Positions 35,451 to 48,988 of a DNA stretch of 64,000 nucleotides are shown here, one piece after another. Under the pieces are notes generated by a model, which was given only the letters and a program-made list of their open reading frames with translations, was not told the DNA's origin and searched no databases. The first letter of the stretch is position 1. Every line of letters begins with the position of its first letter. Origin of the DNA: Linepithema humile (lineage: Eukaryota; Arthropoda; Insecta; Hymenoptera; Formicidae). The position numbers and the translations under genes are program-made. The stretch spans positions 26,004,139 through 26,068,138 of the forward strand of contig NC_090133.1 in NCBI RefSeq assembly GCF_040581485.1. Direction: 5' to 3'.

Positions 35451-38400
35451 ATGGCTGCTTGCCATCCGACACCTGCCGTGCAACGCCTGCAGTTGCAGGA
35501 CTCGACTCGGATCAGCTACGGTGCGATTAACGGCATCGGTGCTCCAAGCCAGAAGACTCTTCAGCAGTCAAACCACCCGCCGCATCTGCTTAATTGGGTC
35601 TACCTGGCCATCGCCGAGCAGAACCCGTCGCAGCCGCCCGATCAGGTAGCCGCGACACATGGGATACTTCGAGAACAGGATTTGTCCTTAATCTTTAATT
35701 AAGCGGAGAATTATTTGCAAATTATCTCGCGTTTATATTTCTAAAAAAATAGTGGGAATTGTCATCTAGATTAAAATAGAAATTTCGGTAATAAAGATAC
35801 TTAAAAATGTCGAGCAGGAGATGAAAATCCTTGATGGGCTTGTTACTTTCAACGAATCGACACGATCGGATTATTCATTTATATTTTAGAACAAGCTGCT
35901 TCCTACGGTCTGGAACAATTTTCCCGGCACGACGTCGCAGGCTTACATGCACCAGGGCGGTTTGAATCCGTCCGGATCCGTCAGACCGATGAGGAGCAGT
36001 GTGGCGGAGAGTATCGCGGATTTGGCGGAGCACTTTAATGAATTAACTTTAGGTTGCGATAGAAAACCGACCAAGAGACCGCCGTCAACGTACCTGTGTC
36101 ACTTGTGCTTCAAAAAGGGTCATTATATCAAGGACTGCCCGCAGGTCGGTATTTCCTTCGCTAAATTCCTTTCAATACTTCCCTTCGATAATGATATATC
36201 CTGAAATTTTCAAGCACAAATTTCTCTGAATGCTTACAAATATATGCATATTTTGCAAAAATCATACTTTTCTTGTATAATTTTTCGATATTTCATTATT
36301 TTGTAAATATTTGTGACAGTTCTGAAAACCACAACTTGGATTTTAATCTCTCTCGTGGATCTCTATCATAGATTTTCGCGCCTTCTGATTAGATGTCAAA
36401 TTCCAACATGCGATTACAATCTATGATATGATTAATAGAAAGCCTTGATTTATCATAGATTACTTTATAAAAGGTCGCACAATAACATGGAAATGTCTTA
36501 TTTTTTATTTGTGGGAAATGTTCTTTAGCAAAATATTTTTCGGCGGAATTAAAATATTCGAAACAAAATGTATGCAAAATAATTAGAATAACGTAATTCG
36601 TTTCGAATAAATATCCCCAAAAAAATGTTTAAATACAGTTTCGAATGCCGGCAAATTTTTATCATCGAAAAATTTATTCTACCGTTTAAATTTTGACCGA
36701 GAATCTCTGTCGAAATGATAGAGGCTCTTAGAAATCTCTATTAAACGCAAAGTCATCGTAGGGATCAGTAAATTTAGCGGTATTCGTAAACGACGTGCGT
36801 GCTTTGATGCAACAACAGCGCGATGCGCGTGGCTCAATTGAGCGCTAATTGACATAACAAACGGCATCTCTGGGACAGATGACGTCACACGGTCAATCAT
36901 CGCGACATGCTCGATGAGAGTAAGCTAATTAAGCTGAGGTGACATTTCTCACATCGTCATTATTATTGATCAATAAAAGGCAAGAGTGGAAATTTCTAAT
37001 TTCTGACTAATAAATTAGTTAATCCACTTCACAATTAATTCAACTCTGATCAAATAAATCTAATTAATAAAAATAATTTTAATGAACATGTTTTCTGAAT
37101 AATTACACAAAAAAAATCAGCAAGTTGTACGTTATCGTAACAAAATATGTTAGCTATTGCATGGACAGTCAAATATTTGTTAAGGCTGAAAATTGAATTT
37201 TCTGAAAATAATTCTGCTAAACTTACAAATTATGACAAATTGATTTTTATTCTGCCATCAATATTTGTATTAGCGGCGACAAATTATTTTCTTGTAGCAG
37301 TAAATTAATGTGTCCACGAACAAATGTGTTCAGCAAAATTTATCTCTTCTGCCAACGACGCAGATATTCTCTTTACACCGAGTAATCTGAGAAATTAATT
37401 ATGATAGCAACATTTTTGCTTGTCATATCCAATATATAACAACTAATGATGATTTCACTGCGATAGCAGGATTCCTTTTTCTCGTATAACATATATATTA
37501 AATCGCGTATCGCGATTAGTCATTAGTGGTTCTGACTTTGAACTGAAACGATGCCGCAGGCGCGGCCAAAGGGCGAGGGCACGACACCGTACCAGGGCAA
37601 GAAGCGGTGCTTCGGCGAGTACAAGTGTCCCAAGTGCAAGCGCAAATGGATGTCGGGCAACAGCTGGGCCAATATGGGCCAGGAGTGCATCAAGTGTCAC
37701 ATAAACGTGTACCCTCACAAGCAGGTGAGCGCGAGGGGAATCCGCGTCCGTCTGCGCCGCCGCTCCGATCAGTCAATGTTGGAATAAAATTAGTCGAGAT
37801 CCACGACGGAGTCCCGGTCGGTCTCGTCGGTGATCTCGATAAAGGTCTCTTGGAACCGTTTCGCTTTCTCGAAATATTACGCGGCCGAGAGAACGAAATA
37901 TCGCGTAAACCGGCGCGAAGGCTAATTATAGTCGCATAATCGCGCTCGCTCGCTCCCGCCGCCCGGTGCGCAGAAATACCCTGGGTCGGAGTCGCCGGTA
38001 ATCGTTACGTTGTGTGAATCCCGAGACACGTTCGCGGATTCTTATTATAATTAAGCGCTCGGCCGTGCCGCTCGCGCATAAACGCGACGCGTTAGACGCG
38101 CACCGACGTACCGGTGCGATCCAAGAGTCGCCGGGGAAGCTTTGGTTGGATATATTTTTCACGTAGTCGAATCACATTGAATTATATTAATTTAACAATA
38201 TTAACAATAGATCGGTAATAATATCGGATATAACGCTAATAATACTAATAATATTAACAATATAAATTATATTAAGAGGGAAATACCTTGACGCAAGACG
38301 GGAAAATCGAAATACTCTCACGCAGTGCGCATTCTCTGGCGGGCAGTAAAAAAAATCTTCCGCATTATTTTCAGAGGCCGTTGGAAAAGCCCGATGGTCT

Positions 38401-38497
38401 GGACGTGTCCGATCAGAGCAAGGTCCATCCCCAACATCTCTGCGAGAAGTGCAAGACATTGGGCTTTTATTGCAGACGCAGCGCGTCTATGACTTAG
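35451..38497 (+). CDS. ZCCHC24-like zinc-binding protein
   Basis: Four exons, all phase 0: 35451-35645, 35890-36144, 37560-37724 and 38375-38497; 245 residues, close to the vertebrate ZCCHC24 (about 241). The N-terminal part holds LLNWVYL. The middle has ADLAEHFNELTL, then YLCHLCFKKGHYIKDCP, a CCHC zinc knuckle (C-x2-C-x4-H-x4-C). Next is a highly conserved 3CxxC-type zinc domain: KCPKCKRKWMSGNSWANMGQ, then ECIKCHINVYP, then HLCEKCKTLGFYC. The knuckle suggests RNA or single-stranded nucleic-acid binding; the family's biochemical role is poorly defined. Intron 2 is 1.4 kb and contains a perfect CRE. The extreme conservation of exons 3-4 makes the assignment secure. The start at 35451 is the only ATG that precedes the conserved N-terminal segment. 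ATTAAA at 38721-38726 is a candidate poly(A) signal. Confidence 0.95.
36880..36887. promoter_or_regulatory. Perfect CRE palindrome in ZCCHC24 intron 2
   Basis: TGACGTCA, the full consensus for CREB/ATF bZIP proteins, lies inside a GC-richer pocket (about 36770-36910) of an otherwise AT-rich intron. An isolated 8 bp match can arise by chance, so function is uncertain. Confidence 0.35.
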
Positions 38498-40464
38498 CGA
38501 CAGCCGAATTCCGTCCAATTTGTCTCCCGTAATCGCGCCGGGAAGAGAAACGTTCTAGCGGCGAAGAGACGGTATCGTCAATTCGACACGCTCGAACGTA
38601 TCTTGAACTCCGGACGCGCGTCTGGCAAGACGACCATCTGTTCGCGAGATCACGAACCAGATCCTATATGTATAGCGCAAGAAAAAAAAATGAGATAATA
38701 TATTTTTATGCATATTTACAATTAAAATAGTTTTTTTTTATCGCACAATCTTTGGCGAGAATTAATCTGGAGAAAACGTAGCGCTTCACAATCGTAGCGG
38801 TTTCTATTTATATCACTCAACAATTATCTACACGGACACACCTAGGTGCACACCGACATGTGCCGGCAACATGATCTTTCTCAGCTTATTTGCAAACAAC
38901 AACACCGTCGTATCTGGAAAAATGTACATTACACGTCGAGTAAAAAAAAAGCAAGAACGTCTTTTTTTTTCCATTCACTCAGGGATATGATAAAACATTT
39001 CGGCTCTAGCTAATAATGATCGCAAGCAGGCAAGTCTTCGCGCAGGAGCGCTGTCTCTGCAAAGAAAAACGAGAAAAAAAATAACAAGAACAAATGTAAT
39101 GTAAAGGAAACAATGGTTCTCGCTTGCGCGCTGCAATAATAACGAGTGCGTGCGAGCTGAACGCAACGTCGTCATCGACGTAGTCCTGTTCGCTCTCGGT
39201 ATTCTTCGGACTCCTTCGGGACGTGAGCATGATGCGTGTATAAATTTCTTATTGTTCAATGTATTATTTGCATATGTACAGATTGGGCTACGATATATCG
39301 CGCGAATGAAGAGACATCTGAGATGAAAGTTAAGAGCGGGAGATCGAAGCCGACTGCAATTTCTCTGAGAGTCCAATTTTCGACGTTGATTGTATGAGAC
39401 AAATTCCATTTGAGAACAATTCCGTTTATCGATGACGATGCGAAGCCGATTCTTTGCGTCGATTGAAAATTGGGCTTACCGAAATTGCACAGCACTTTCA
39501 ATCTTCAGCGAAATCACCGTTTAATTCGGCATTCTCTACGAATCGCATTGCACATGTACGAGCCTAGAGCACGCGGCTACACTTAAGGATTTAAATTGCC
39601 TAAGTAGAATCTGTAAGAATCAAAATTACGGTTCGCACCACTCTACGTGGAACGCGCGCCGGTGAAATGGCGAGGAGTTGATCAGTCGAATTCAGAGAAG
39701 ATTTGGCCTTACACGTTTGGCTAGCGCGGAGAGCTCCTTTGTTGCAAAAAAGATTCAATACGGAAGTACAAGATTTGAGTGCTGAAAGTGGTGCTGAGAG
39801 CAATGTTGTGTTCTCACCATTATTGTTACGATTATGCGCACGATAATCCTAACAATAAAGCGTACACGTATAGTACATATACATATATATATATTATTTG
39901 TATATAATGAGTGCCAAATATACAAACCAAAGATGCAACAAACTCTGCGTCTATATATACTCGTCCTCCCTCGTCACTCCCGACAGTATCTCTCATCTAC
40001 ACAGATCACGACTCACACATGATAGAAATGTTTTATATAATACAATTTACATAAAAAATGTACAGTGGTCAAGGGTTAGTGACGACGAAGAGAAGATCCG
40101 CCGCCGGATCCTCGCTAAAATACGCCGCGGAGTTAAACGTCGCCGCCGCCGTAGAATCTACGGTCATCGTCTGCAAACAAAACAGTTCGGTTACATTCAC
40201 GCCACACGGCAAATCGGGGGGAGGGAGATATAAGCGGGCTATTTATATGGAATTCATTCTAACTGAGATTAAACTGTGAACGGCCAGATTGAATCTTGAC
40301 AGTTTCAAGTATCAAAGGAATATCTTTACGTTTTTGTGAATATATTGCTCTTTTCATTTCGCAATCCTAGCGTGCTCGCGAAGGATGTCGTTTTAATCGA
40401 CACTACGCGAACGCATTTTCGAGAGTCAATCGACGAGCCGAACGATTGACTCTTCCAGTTCCTG
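38498..40464. other. Convergent intergenic region between ZCCHC24 and GBF1
   Basis: Both genes end into this 2 kb, so it should contain their 3' UTRs. ATTAAA (38721-38726, + strand) may serve ZCCHC24, and ATTAAA on the - strand (40392-40397) may serve GBF1. Between about 39000 and 39810 the composition is more balanced than typical intergenic DNA and open frames of 60-144 codons exist on the - strand, some next to splice-like signals. I recognise no protein there. A TATATATA run lies at 39882-39895. Confidence 0.5.
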
Positions 40465-40759
40465 TTAAGATGCAAGACATTGATTCACCTCAGATGGATC
40501 CGCGGGGTAAGGCGAGCTTTCCGTCACCGGATGCTGATACTGCGGCACCTGTCCGTACGATTGCGGCGGATACTGCGTGCACTGCTGCTGCATCAGCATT
40601 TGCTGCTGTTGATGCTGCTGCTGTCGCCACTCTTCATATTTCCTCATCGCGAGAATCAAATCGCGATTCTCGTCAGCGGAGTTCACATTTTGCGTCACGC
40701 TCACCGTCGACCTGGTATGTTCTTCTTTGCTCGGCGATATCGGTGATGATGATTGTTGT

Positions 40760-40815
<56 letters not shown>

Positions 40816-43800
40816 TTGTTGCAATCGCTCGCCCGTTTTATCTGTCAGAGGACTCGCTGTGTGACAGATATCGAAAATACTCTGAGCAGTAGGCTGTACC
40901 GCGACTGGACTCGACACACTGGGCGGCGGCTGACCGACCAAAGTAATTACTTGTTGCGATTCCTTGCCCTCGGTGTTGTACATCAACGTCGGCAGCGAAA
41001 CCGGAAGCGGCACGCCGCCAGATTGCGCCGGGCTGAGAATGTCTACTGGCTGCGCCGCAATCTTCACATCAGCGTTATTCTCGTTAGGGCACTCACTGGC
41101 GACCGGAACGGGAGTGCTTTCCGGTTGCGGAGCTATAGATCCCGGGAAGGACGGCTGCTGTTGGCCGACCAGACTAATGACTTGCGGCTGCGGCAATTGC
41201 TGCGGCGACTGCGGGGACGGCAGAACCGCAACGGGCGGCTCCGGGAAGAGCTCCACTTTCAGATTCGGCAGGAATGCGTCGATCGCCCGCCACGTGGGCG
41301 CCCAGAGGTTGGAACTCGGCGCCAGAACGTTGGCCGACGACATCACCAGCAGCATGTTCTTCAACGATTCGGGGATCGCCTCGAACAGCAGCTCGCTGTT
41401 GTCGGCGTGCATGTACGCGCGCAGGAGCTCCAGCACCGTCAGCCACAACGGCAGGAAACCAGACAGAGTCAGCAGTGGATTCAAATGATGGAGAAACACT
41501 TTGGAGAGCAACATCGCCGCTCTGACCCTCGTCTCCTCGACGCCGATGGGATCGTTGGACGCGATCGGGCCCAGTAGTTGCGCCAGCAGCGGAAACAGTA
41601 CTTCCTCCAGACATTGCGACCATTCTACCGCGGACAGTTGCGCCAGATCGTGTGCCAGTAGAGTGCTCTGCAGACACGTGATCGCCGTTGTGCGCACTGG
41701 CCTGCGAGCGTCGCAGCAGAGTCGCGCGATTCCTTGCAGCAGCGGTCGCCAGGCTTGCGGCCACAGAGATATACCGTCGTCGATAGTGCCCTCTTCAGCC
41801 CACCATCGGAACACCTGGGCGATCCTCGTGTGCAGGGTGTGCATCAAATCCAGCAGCTGCACCGGGCTCTGCTGATAGCCGGGCGACTCCTCCGTAGTGT
41901 TGCACACTCTGTTTCGCTTGCCTGCGCACTGCAGCACCGCCTCTGCGAATGTTCTCACGCAGTTGACGCACAAATCAAAGTTGAAGGGTGTCACGTGCGC
42001 CATGTCGCGCACCAGGAAGTTCAAGCTTTCGCAGCACTTGACGAACGCCGCCGAATCGTGAAGCTGCAGATCGCGCGCCAGCACTATCGTGTCGGCGGCC
42101 ACCGGAAGCGGCGCCTCCGTGCCGGTAGGTGACACCAACACCCATTCCGGGACCGGGCTGATGGGTCTCGGATCCAGAACCGACGCACGGGCGTTTGCTG
42201 TTTCGTCCAAGACGGTGTTGGACCGTTTAGGCGCCAGTGCGCCGGCGCCCGCGCATTCCAACAAGCTGAAGACGACCTTCCAGTCCTCCGCGCTGTGAAT
42301 ATTTGCGGCACCCGTCTTCAATAGCTCGAACAGACCGTAGGCGATCTGCCGGGCCAACGGCGCGGTTGTCGCGGACGGCAAATGGGTCAGAGGTAACAGA
42401 GGAGACAGACACGCGAATTCTTCGCCGCGCAGAAGCCGAATAGCCAACCTCAGCATCCCTACGGCCACCCTCTCGAGCAGATAAGGATGATTCTCGCGCG
42501 CCGCCACCGTCAGTAAGCGATCCAAGTGACTCTGGACAACCGGCCAGATGCACGTAACTCTATCGCGATTCTGTATGGTCACTTCCAGCAACAGCTCCAG
42601 CAGAAATATAGATATATCCTCGTCGTTGGGATTCGCGGACACCAGAGCACCGACGAGAGAGTTGAGCGACTCACTCTGAAAGAGAATTCGTAACATTACC
42701 ACACGTTCGAGTCGCATATATACAGCTGCGCATTATTGAACGTCGATTTACCTGAAAGAATTTGCTTTCTTCGATGATTTCCTTGAGATAACAATTAGTG
42801 ATAAACTCCGTGGCCTTTTTCCGCGCGGTCGCCTCGGCGGGATGCGGCAGACGCGACGTATCCATCGCGATATACGAATAAAAGGTGGAAAATAATCCTT
42901 GATCGACTTGAGAAGCCTTGGGCGTAGTCGGTTCCCGCAGTAGAGATATCCTGCCGGATGGATCGATGAAGTCCTCCGCTTCCGTGAGATTTTTCGGTAA
43001 CAGCCTCGCCTCGTACAGCGATTGCAGACAATCGATGATATTCTTCCAAGACGCCCTCAGAGCGTCCCCGTGCAAATGCGTGATCTTGAAAAGAGTGCGA
43101 GCGGCCAACTGGGACTTTGCGCTTCCACCGAGATGCAGAACCACTTGCTCGGGCTTGCCGCCGATTATCAAGCCCGTGAACTTACAGAGACTCACGATCA
43201 GGGTATCCAAGTCGCCGCACATGCTGTAGTGGGCACTGATCGCCGCACAACTGCAATAAAAAGTTGCAGCTAGTACGAGAACGAATTTACAACGAACACA
43301 ACAGGAGACTGCAACAAACCTGAGAAATGTTTGAGCAACTTTGCGCTGCAGCGATCTGTCTGGCGCTTTATCAAACGCGCGACAAAGAGCGCTCACAATC
43401 GGACCCCACGCGTGCTCGGCCAAATCTCTGTCGATGAATTCGCTGGAATTGCCTACTTTCAAGTACACGCTCTCAAGTCCAGCACCTCTCCTCAGTAAAA
43501 CCTTCCATAGATAATTGTCTTTCACTAGCCCGGTCTGCTCGGCCGGCATCACAATCTCTTCCCCTCTGTAATAAGTAAAGAATATTTAAATGAAACAATA
43601 GATTTTTGATTGAATCTTTGTAACGCTGAAACTTACTTAATTGACGAATATATCTCGTCGAGCATGTCCTGATCAAAATCAGCACCGCCGTTAACTTTCT
43701 TCAAGTTTCTCTTGAATTCATCGGCGGTCATGGGATTATTCTGTCTTTTTACATTATAATTATGTTGATCGACGTTTAACATAATCACCGCGTAAGCTAA

Positions 43801-46800
43801 TGTAAAGGCGGCGTCGGCTGAAGCAAACGGTACACCATTGCTATCCTGGAAACGACAATAATCGGTTATTTTAACTTCACTGGCTGTCATTTTTAACAAC
43901 TATAAAAATATTAGATCATTTATACAATACTCACGTGCCAATGCTCGGCAAACTTCTCGAGTAGAAGAGATATGAGAGGAGCTTCTCCGGGCAGCCTAAA
44001 CGATTCCAAATAAAGTCGCAGGGCCTGATCGATGCGTGTATTTCTCAAGTCGAAACTGTGCACGAAATAATTCAGGATGTTCTTGTTCTCCTTCTTGCTG
44101 ATATACTCGCCGATCGCCTTCTTATCCAAGCCGGGATTCTCTCTCAGAAGTTTCGCAACTTTGTCTGGATCCGAGTGACCGGGAGTGCCGCCCAAGAGAC
44201 CGTGCTCGGTGAGTTTTGTGATACCCTCCCGCGGGTTCTCGTTGAACTTCTCCGTGCCAAGAACTAGCCACTAGAAAGCAAAACCTGGTTCATCGCAGTT
44301 GCACGGGGAATGATGTCCCAAAAGTACGAAACGTAGTTCTTACCCGTTTGTCCGCCTTTATCGCGAGTAGATCTTCGCGCGTGGGAAGATTTGCCGAGGT
44401 CTCGTGACGTGACGGCTTACACAATTCTTTGCAGCCTTTGCAACGAATCTCCATTCCGGTAATGAGCGTTATTATGGCTTCCAAGGAAATCAATTGCATA
44501 CTGTGCATGCTGGTGGTCATCGCTATAGAAACATTCTGAAAGGCAATTTTTAAAGACATGAACTTTTTGTACATTAATTAATGCAATGACGCGAGAAACG
44601 ATGCGTACCTTAGAAAACATCTTCATAAGTTCCTCGTACAAGTTCGTGGAATAGAGTCCGCAGTCATAATTTAGATACAATTCGGCGGGCAAGCCCGGTA
44701 TCCTCCATAACCTTACTATGGCCTCTGTAAATCGAGGAGATAAAGTTTACATTGCTAAATTACTGCTGTTATGCATTGTGCACTGTAACAAAATTAACGT
44801 ACCAAGCGCTAATTCCCGTTGCTCGTATGATATCCTGTTAGACTCGGAATTAACTATTTCCATTAATTTGATCAAATAATGCTCCAGTTGGAATTTCAGA
44901 TGTTCCCTCTGCGACTCGAACAGCAAGAATGATACTTGAAGATCCACAGCGAGAATCGACAATCTGTCTGTTCCAAGTAGCTGATACATAGATACAAATA
45001 TTTTTCACAACTTTTCAACAATAAATACGTCAGATACAATGATGCTTGAGCGTCTCTTACCAAAATGAGATTTCTACACAACTCGTCTTTCACGAGCGCA
45101 AGCAGGGATGAAAAATTAGATAGAGCGTCGGAAGCGATTTCCAACGCCACTTGCAGTAAACTAAGACCCAAATGAGTCATAATCTCGTTGTTCTGCTTGT
45201 CGAGAGGGCTACACAAGGAGATGAGAAATCTGAACAACTCGCGCACGCACAATGCGCCGTAGGGTGCGCGTTGCTGCAACGGAATGAATCGGACGCCCTG
45301 ACTGTTCACGTACTCCTCTACTTGCTCCGGCTCTTTCGCTTTGTACGTCTTCGACGTGCTTTCGTCTAGCGACAAATCTTCCACGCTGCCTACCGGAGAT
45401 TGCGCCAAGTCTATGCTTTTTTCATCGTCACCTATACGATTAATTGGAAAATGAGGACTTGGAATCTTTTAGATTTATTTAGATTTACTTTAAGATGACA
45501 AATACCTTGAATTTCTGATACGGATTTGATAGAAGATTCGGAAACTTCGTCTGCGGTATTCTTCTGATCAGCTGCCACTTCTTTTTCCGCGTTTTTGGTC
45601 TCTGCTAAAGCTGCAACTTTATTTTCTACGTCAACATTTTCAGATTGAGAATTATTATTCTCCACCGTTTCTGCCTCGCTCTTAATATCCTTGTCATCTT
45701 GTTGCTTCTTATTTGCTTCCTGATTATCCTGATTATCCATTTTGCTATTTTCAGTTTTGTCCTTGTTACTATCTTTGTTGCTGTTAATCTTGTTTTCACT
45801 TTTTTCATCCTCGCTTTTATCAACACTCCCATGATCTAACGATCCTTGCATGTCAACGATATTGCCGACGGGTGAAACGGGCGTGGTGGCCAAGTGACCT
45901 GCACGAATTCTATCCACAGAGCTCATAATAAGCTCCTTCTCGTCAACGTCATCACTCACGGACTTGGATTTCTGCTTCGTATAACTTTTGTGTTTCCTAT
46001 TCTTGCTACGAGTACTTTCCACGCTGTTTGTTCTCATTTTCTGTCAAAAATTAAAACGTCATTTTTTACACATAAGTACATTAAATTGCGCATCGTGAAA
46101 CTTACCTTCATATTCGGCAAAACTCTGGTATCGTCAACAAACTGTGGTAATCTAGTGAACAAATGTTGAACCATATCTCTTAAACAATGCTCCGCTGTTC
46201 TTCTAAGTATTTCTGTAAATTAAATATGTTACATTTTGACACATTTGCAACCTATCAGTACAAATGTGAGTACCAATGTTAATATAACTCACCACTAAGC
46301 CGCGTCTCAAAGCATATCCTAAAGCAACTCAGCATAATTTCACATATACTTTCATTGGAAAGATGATCGCCGACAGGTGACAGCATTAGAGCTCTCAAGA
46401 CTTGTAGAATTCTCATTAGAACTACTCCATCACCAGATGCATCAGTGACTACAAATCTAGCATGAGTAACAGCATCTGCTATAGCCTCCACACAGGATGC
46501 TATGGCAGGGTGATTAGGATCTAAAAAAAAAAACATGTGTTACAGCACAAAAAATACAAAGATTCTCGCTGTCACAATGATTGAAACTAACCAATAAGAC
46601 CGTAAGAAATTATTTTATTAACAGTGGATAATGCCAGACTAGTCACAGGTCCTGTAGTTTCCTCTGATCTTATGATTTCCAGGAAGGGAGTAAGAAAAAC
46701 TGCAGGTTCCAATTGAGAGAGATCCCTTGGTTCATTCAACACTTCCTTCAAGGTGTTCAAGCCCTTCATAAGAGCATCTTGATCATCATCCTAAAACATA

Positions 46801-47126
46801 AAATGTGTCATTAGAAAAACTTGTCTTAACCATATGTCATGTCAGTTCTTCTTTTAATATTATTGACAAATTTATATAAATGTCAAAGTATCTGTCATCA
46901 GATCAATTTCTACAACCTGTTTGATTTGACAAAAATAAATATTCCAGAATGCTAATTATCTCATTAATGAAAACAGTTAACAAAAAAGGGGGCAAACTCT
47001 AACCTGGTGAGAGTGCGACGACCATCGAGCACCTCGTCGCATCGCCGTCACCAGGAGGCATACTTCACCCTCGATGACGTATAGGCCACCCCTGCAGGGG
47101 CCCATGGACCTCGTGGTTCTACTCAT
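40465..47126 (-). CDS. garz: GBF1 / gartenzwerg, Golgi Arf-GEF (Sec7 family)
   Basis: Fourteen exons in transcript order: 47126-47004, 46790-46592, 46520-46293, 46212-46106, 46040-45506, 45431-45061, 44980-44803, 44724-44609, 44535-44344, 44270-43935, 43845-43637, 43565-43320, 43250-42752, 42675-40465. All join in phase for about 1849 residues; human GBF1 has 1859. The DCB domain starts at GGLYVIEGEVCLLVTAMRR. The low-complexity Lys/Asp/Glu/Asn linker in exon 5 is insect-variable. The HUS box is LNYDCGLYSTNLYEEL. The Sec7 domain (about residues 690-880) carries FRLPGEAPLI with the catalytic Glu finger, and AYAVIMLN. HDS domains follow, then a Pro/Gln-rich tail with 23 Gln. It activates Arf1 on cis-Golgi membranes for COPI recruitment (family knowledge). 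Start: MSRTTRSMG at 47126; a second in-frame ATG at 47105 is possible. Intron 12 (43251-43319) is 69 nt without an in-frame stop. Confidence 0.95.
40753..40821 (-). repeat. CAG/CAA tract encoding Gln23 in the GBF1 tail
   Basis: Fifteen CAG and eight CAA codons on the - strand encode 23 glutamines in the disordered C-terminal tail. The CAA codons are spread in blocks, which should make it more stable than the activin beta tract. It produces a false poly-Leu frame on the + strand. Confidence 0.95.
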
Positions 47127-47761
47127 TTCGCGCGGGTTTTACTGCTACGCCATGATTAAATATCGAGAAAGCTTGACGACACAACATCGGATAATTCACA
47201 ACGTGCACCAGACGTTGGCAAACGTCCGTCACATCAAGTGTCGATGTCGATGATGTCGAGCAGCCACTTCCCACCACTTCCAACTTCCAACACGATAACC
47301 ATCGACCACCGTCAATCGCCGTCGATCCATGAGCTCGCAAATAGCAACGGTGACATTCGATTAATCGATATGCAGGCCACTATCGAGAATGCTGCCATTT
47401 ATATTCCAATGGTTCGTTCAGAAAACAAGCGTACAAATATAAATTCATTAATAATAATTTTAATTATTTCATAAAATAATAATTATATTAGTCAAAGAAG
47501 ATTTATGTTGATTATATCTTTTCATCTATTTTTAAAACATAATTTTTACACATTTCACGATTGCTTTATAAGCGTATTGTGCAGACTCAATATGCACGAG
47601 ACTTAATACTAACTGGAAAAATTCAGTGCCTGTAAATTTCTATCAGTCGATCAGCTGTGTGTAACCACTGTGCTTCGTGTTTGTGATCAGCTTCTTCGCC
47701 GATTTCTCGCTCGATATCAGTTTCTAAAGCAGTACAATATTTCACTGTTGAATAATTGAAG
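47127..47761. promoter_or_regulatory. Divergent GBF1/glutaredoxin promoter and leader
   Basis: GBF1 starts leftward at 47126. To the right, a likely non-coding first exon of the glutaredoxin gene ends at 47761 with the donor GAAG|GTAAGG. The two transcripts would therefore start within a few hundred bases of each other, a bidirectional promoter arrangement. The sequence at 47180-47340 has repeated TCGATGTCGATGATG-type words. No TATA box is clear. Confidence 0.45.
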
Positions 47762-48979
47762 GTAAGGATGAAGTATGAAGTTTAAATGTGAATTTCTCCC
47801 TCCTGATGTTTACCACGAATTAACCACATTCATAAATCGATCCTTATCGAGACGAGATATTTTGTATACCTTGTGCGCGATGCTTCTAGCTCTGCTTATG
47901 CACGAATCTGCAATTACTTTCAAATAATTATTATGTATTATTAACTAAATTCATAACAGTCGATTCTCTAAATTTTTCTCGGTAGCACGATATAATTATT
48001 CTCTAACGATGATGTCATTATCATGACTATACAATTTGATGAAAATTATATGCAAAACTATAGATATTAATTAATGAATAAAATGAAATCTCTATTCAGA
48101 TAAATGTAACGCTAAATGATGCATTCGAAGAAGATTATATCAAATTGTTCACATGTGTCAGATGTAATGTGACGTTTTGATAAACTTACATGCAAAATTT
48201 AAATTTAAAATATGAACAATCATTAATTATACTTTGTCTCAACATGATATTACTATATTAAAACTATTTAAACATTTAAATTAATTAAAATTTTATACAA
48301 ATTCTTTAACGTAAAATACGCATTTCTTAATTATATTTATATCTTATCTTATATCTTATCCATCCAATAGATTTTATACCCTTGAAAAGCTCAAGTATAC
48401 TAACAGTCTAAACCAAATAAATATTGATGTACTATCTTTCCTGTGTATTCATAGTCTCAATAATATACCTTAAAGAAGTTCGTTTAATTCTTTAAACTCT
48501 AACTCATCAGTAAGCACTTACTGATACACATTATCTAAAGTTTAAACATTAATTAATATTGGATTCTAAACTTACTCTCACTCACTCTTGTAAATTTTTT
48601 AAAAATTGCATAATGAAGCATTACTTTAAAATCCTTTTACGTCAGCTTTGTATGAAATATTTATCCAAACAATTTTCATAAAAAATGGATGATGCACAAA
48701 TTTCTGTTATATGTAATTGTCAAGAGTTTTTAATAAAGAGAATTTAAACAGAATAGAGATATCCAATATTGAATAAGCAGAATTTATAGGGAGAAGTATA
48801 TTAGTATATAATCAGAATTCTTAATAAGATTTTCTATTAGATGTTGCTTTCCGTACCAAAAATAATCTGAATTTTCCATAACTAAAAAAACTAATAATAT
48901 GAATTTTAATATGAAAAATTCTAATATGAACATGCAAGGCTAGAGCATCGAGGCATAATTGATTGAATAATCCCTTTAG
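47762..48979 (+). other. Probable leader intron of the glutaredoxin gene
   Basis: AT-rich DNA between the donor GTAAGG (47762) and the acceptor CCCTTTAG (48972-48979), which lies nine bases before the glutaredoxin ATG. No coding content is seen. The intron is inferred from splice signals only. Confidence 0.5.
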
Positions 48980-48988
48980 CTCAATAGA

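Noticed and set aside
40753..41577. 274-codon + frame starting with poly-Leu
   Set aside because: Antisense of GBF1 exon 14, which has strong homology in the - frame.
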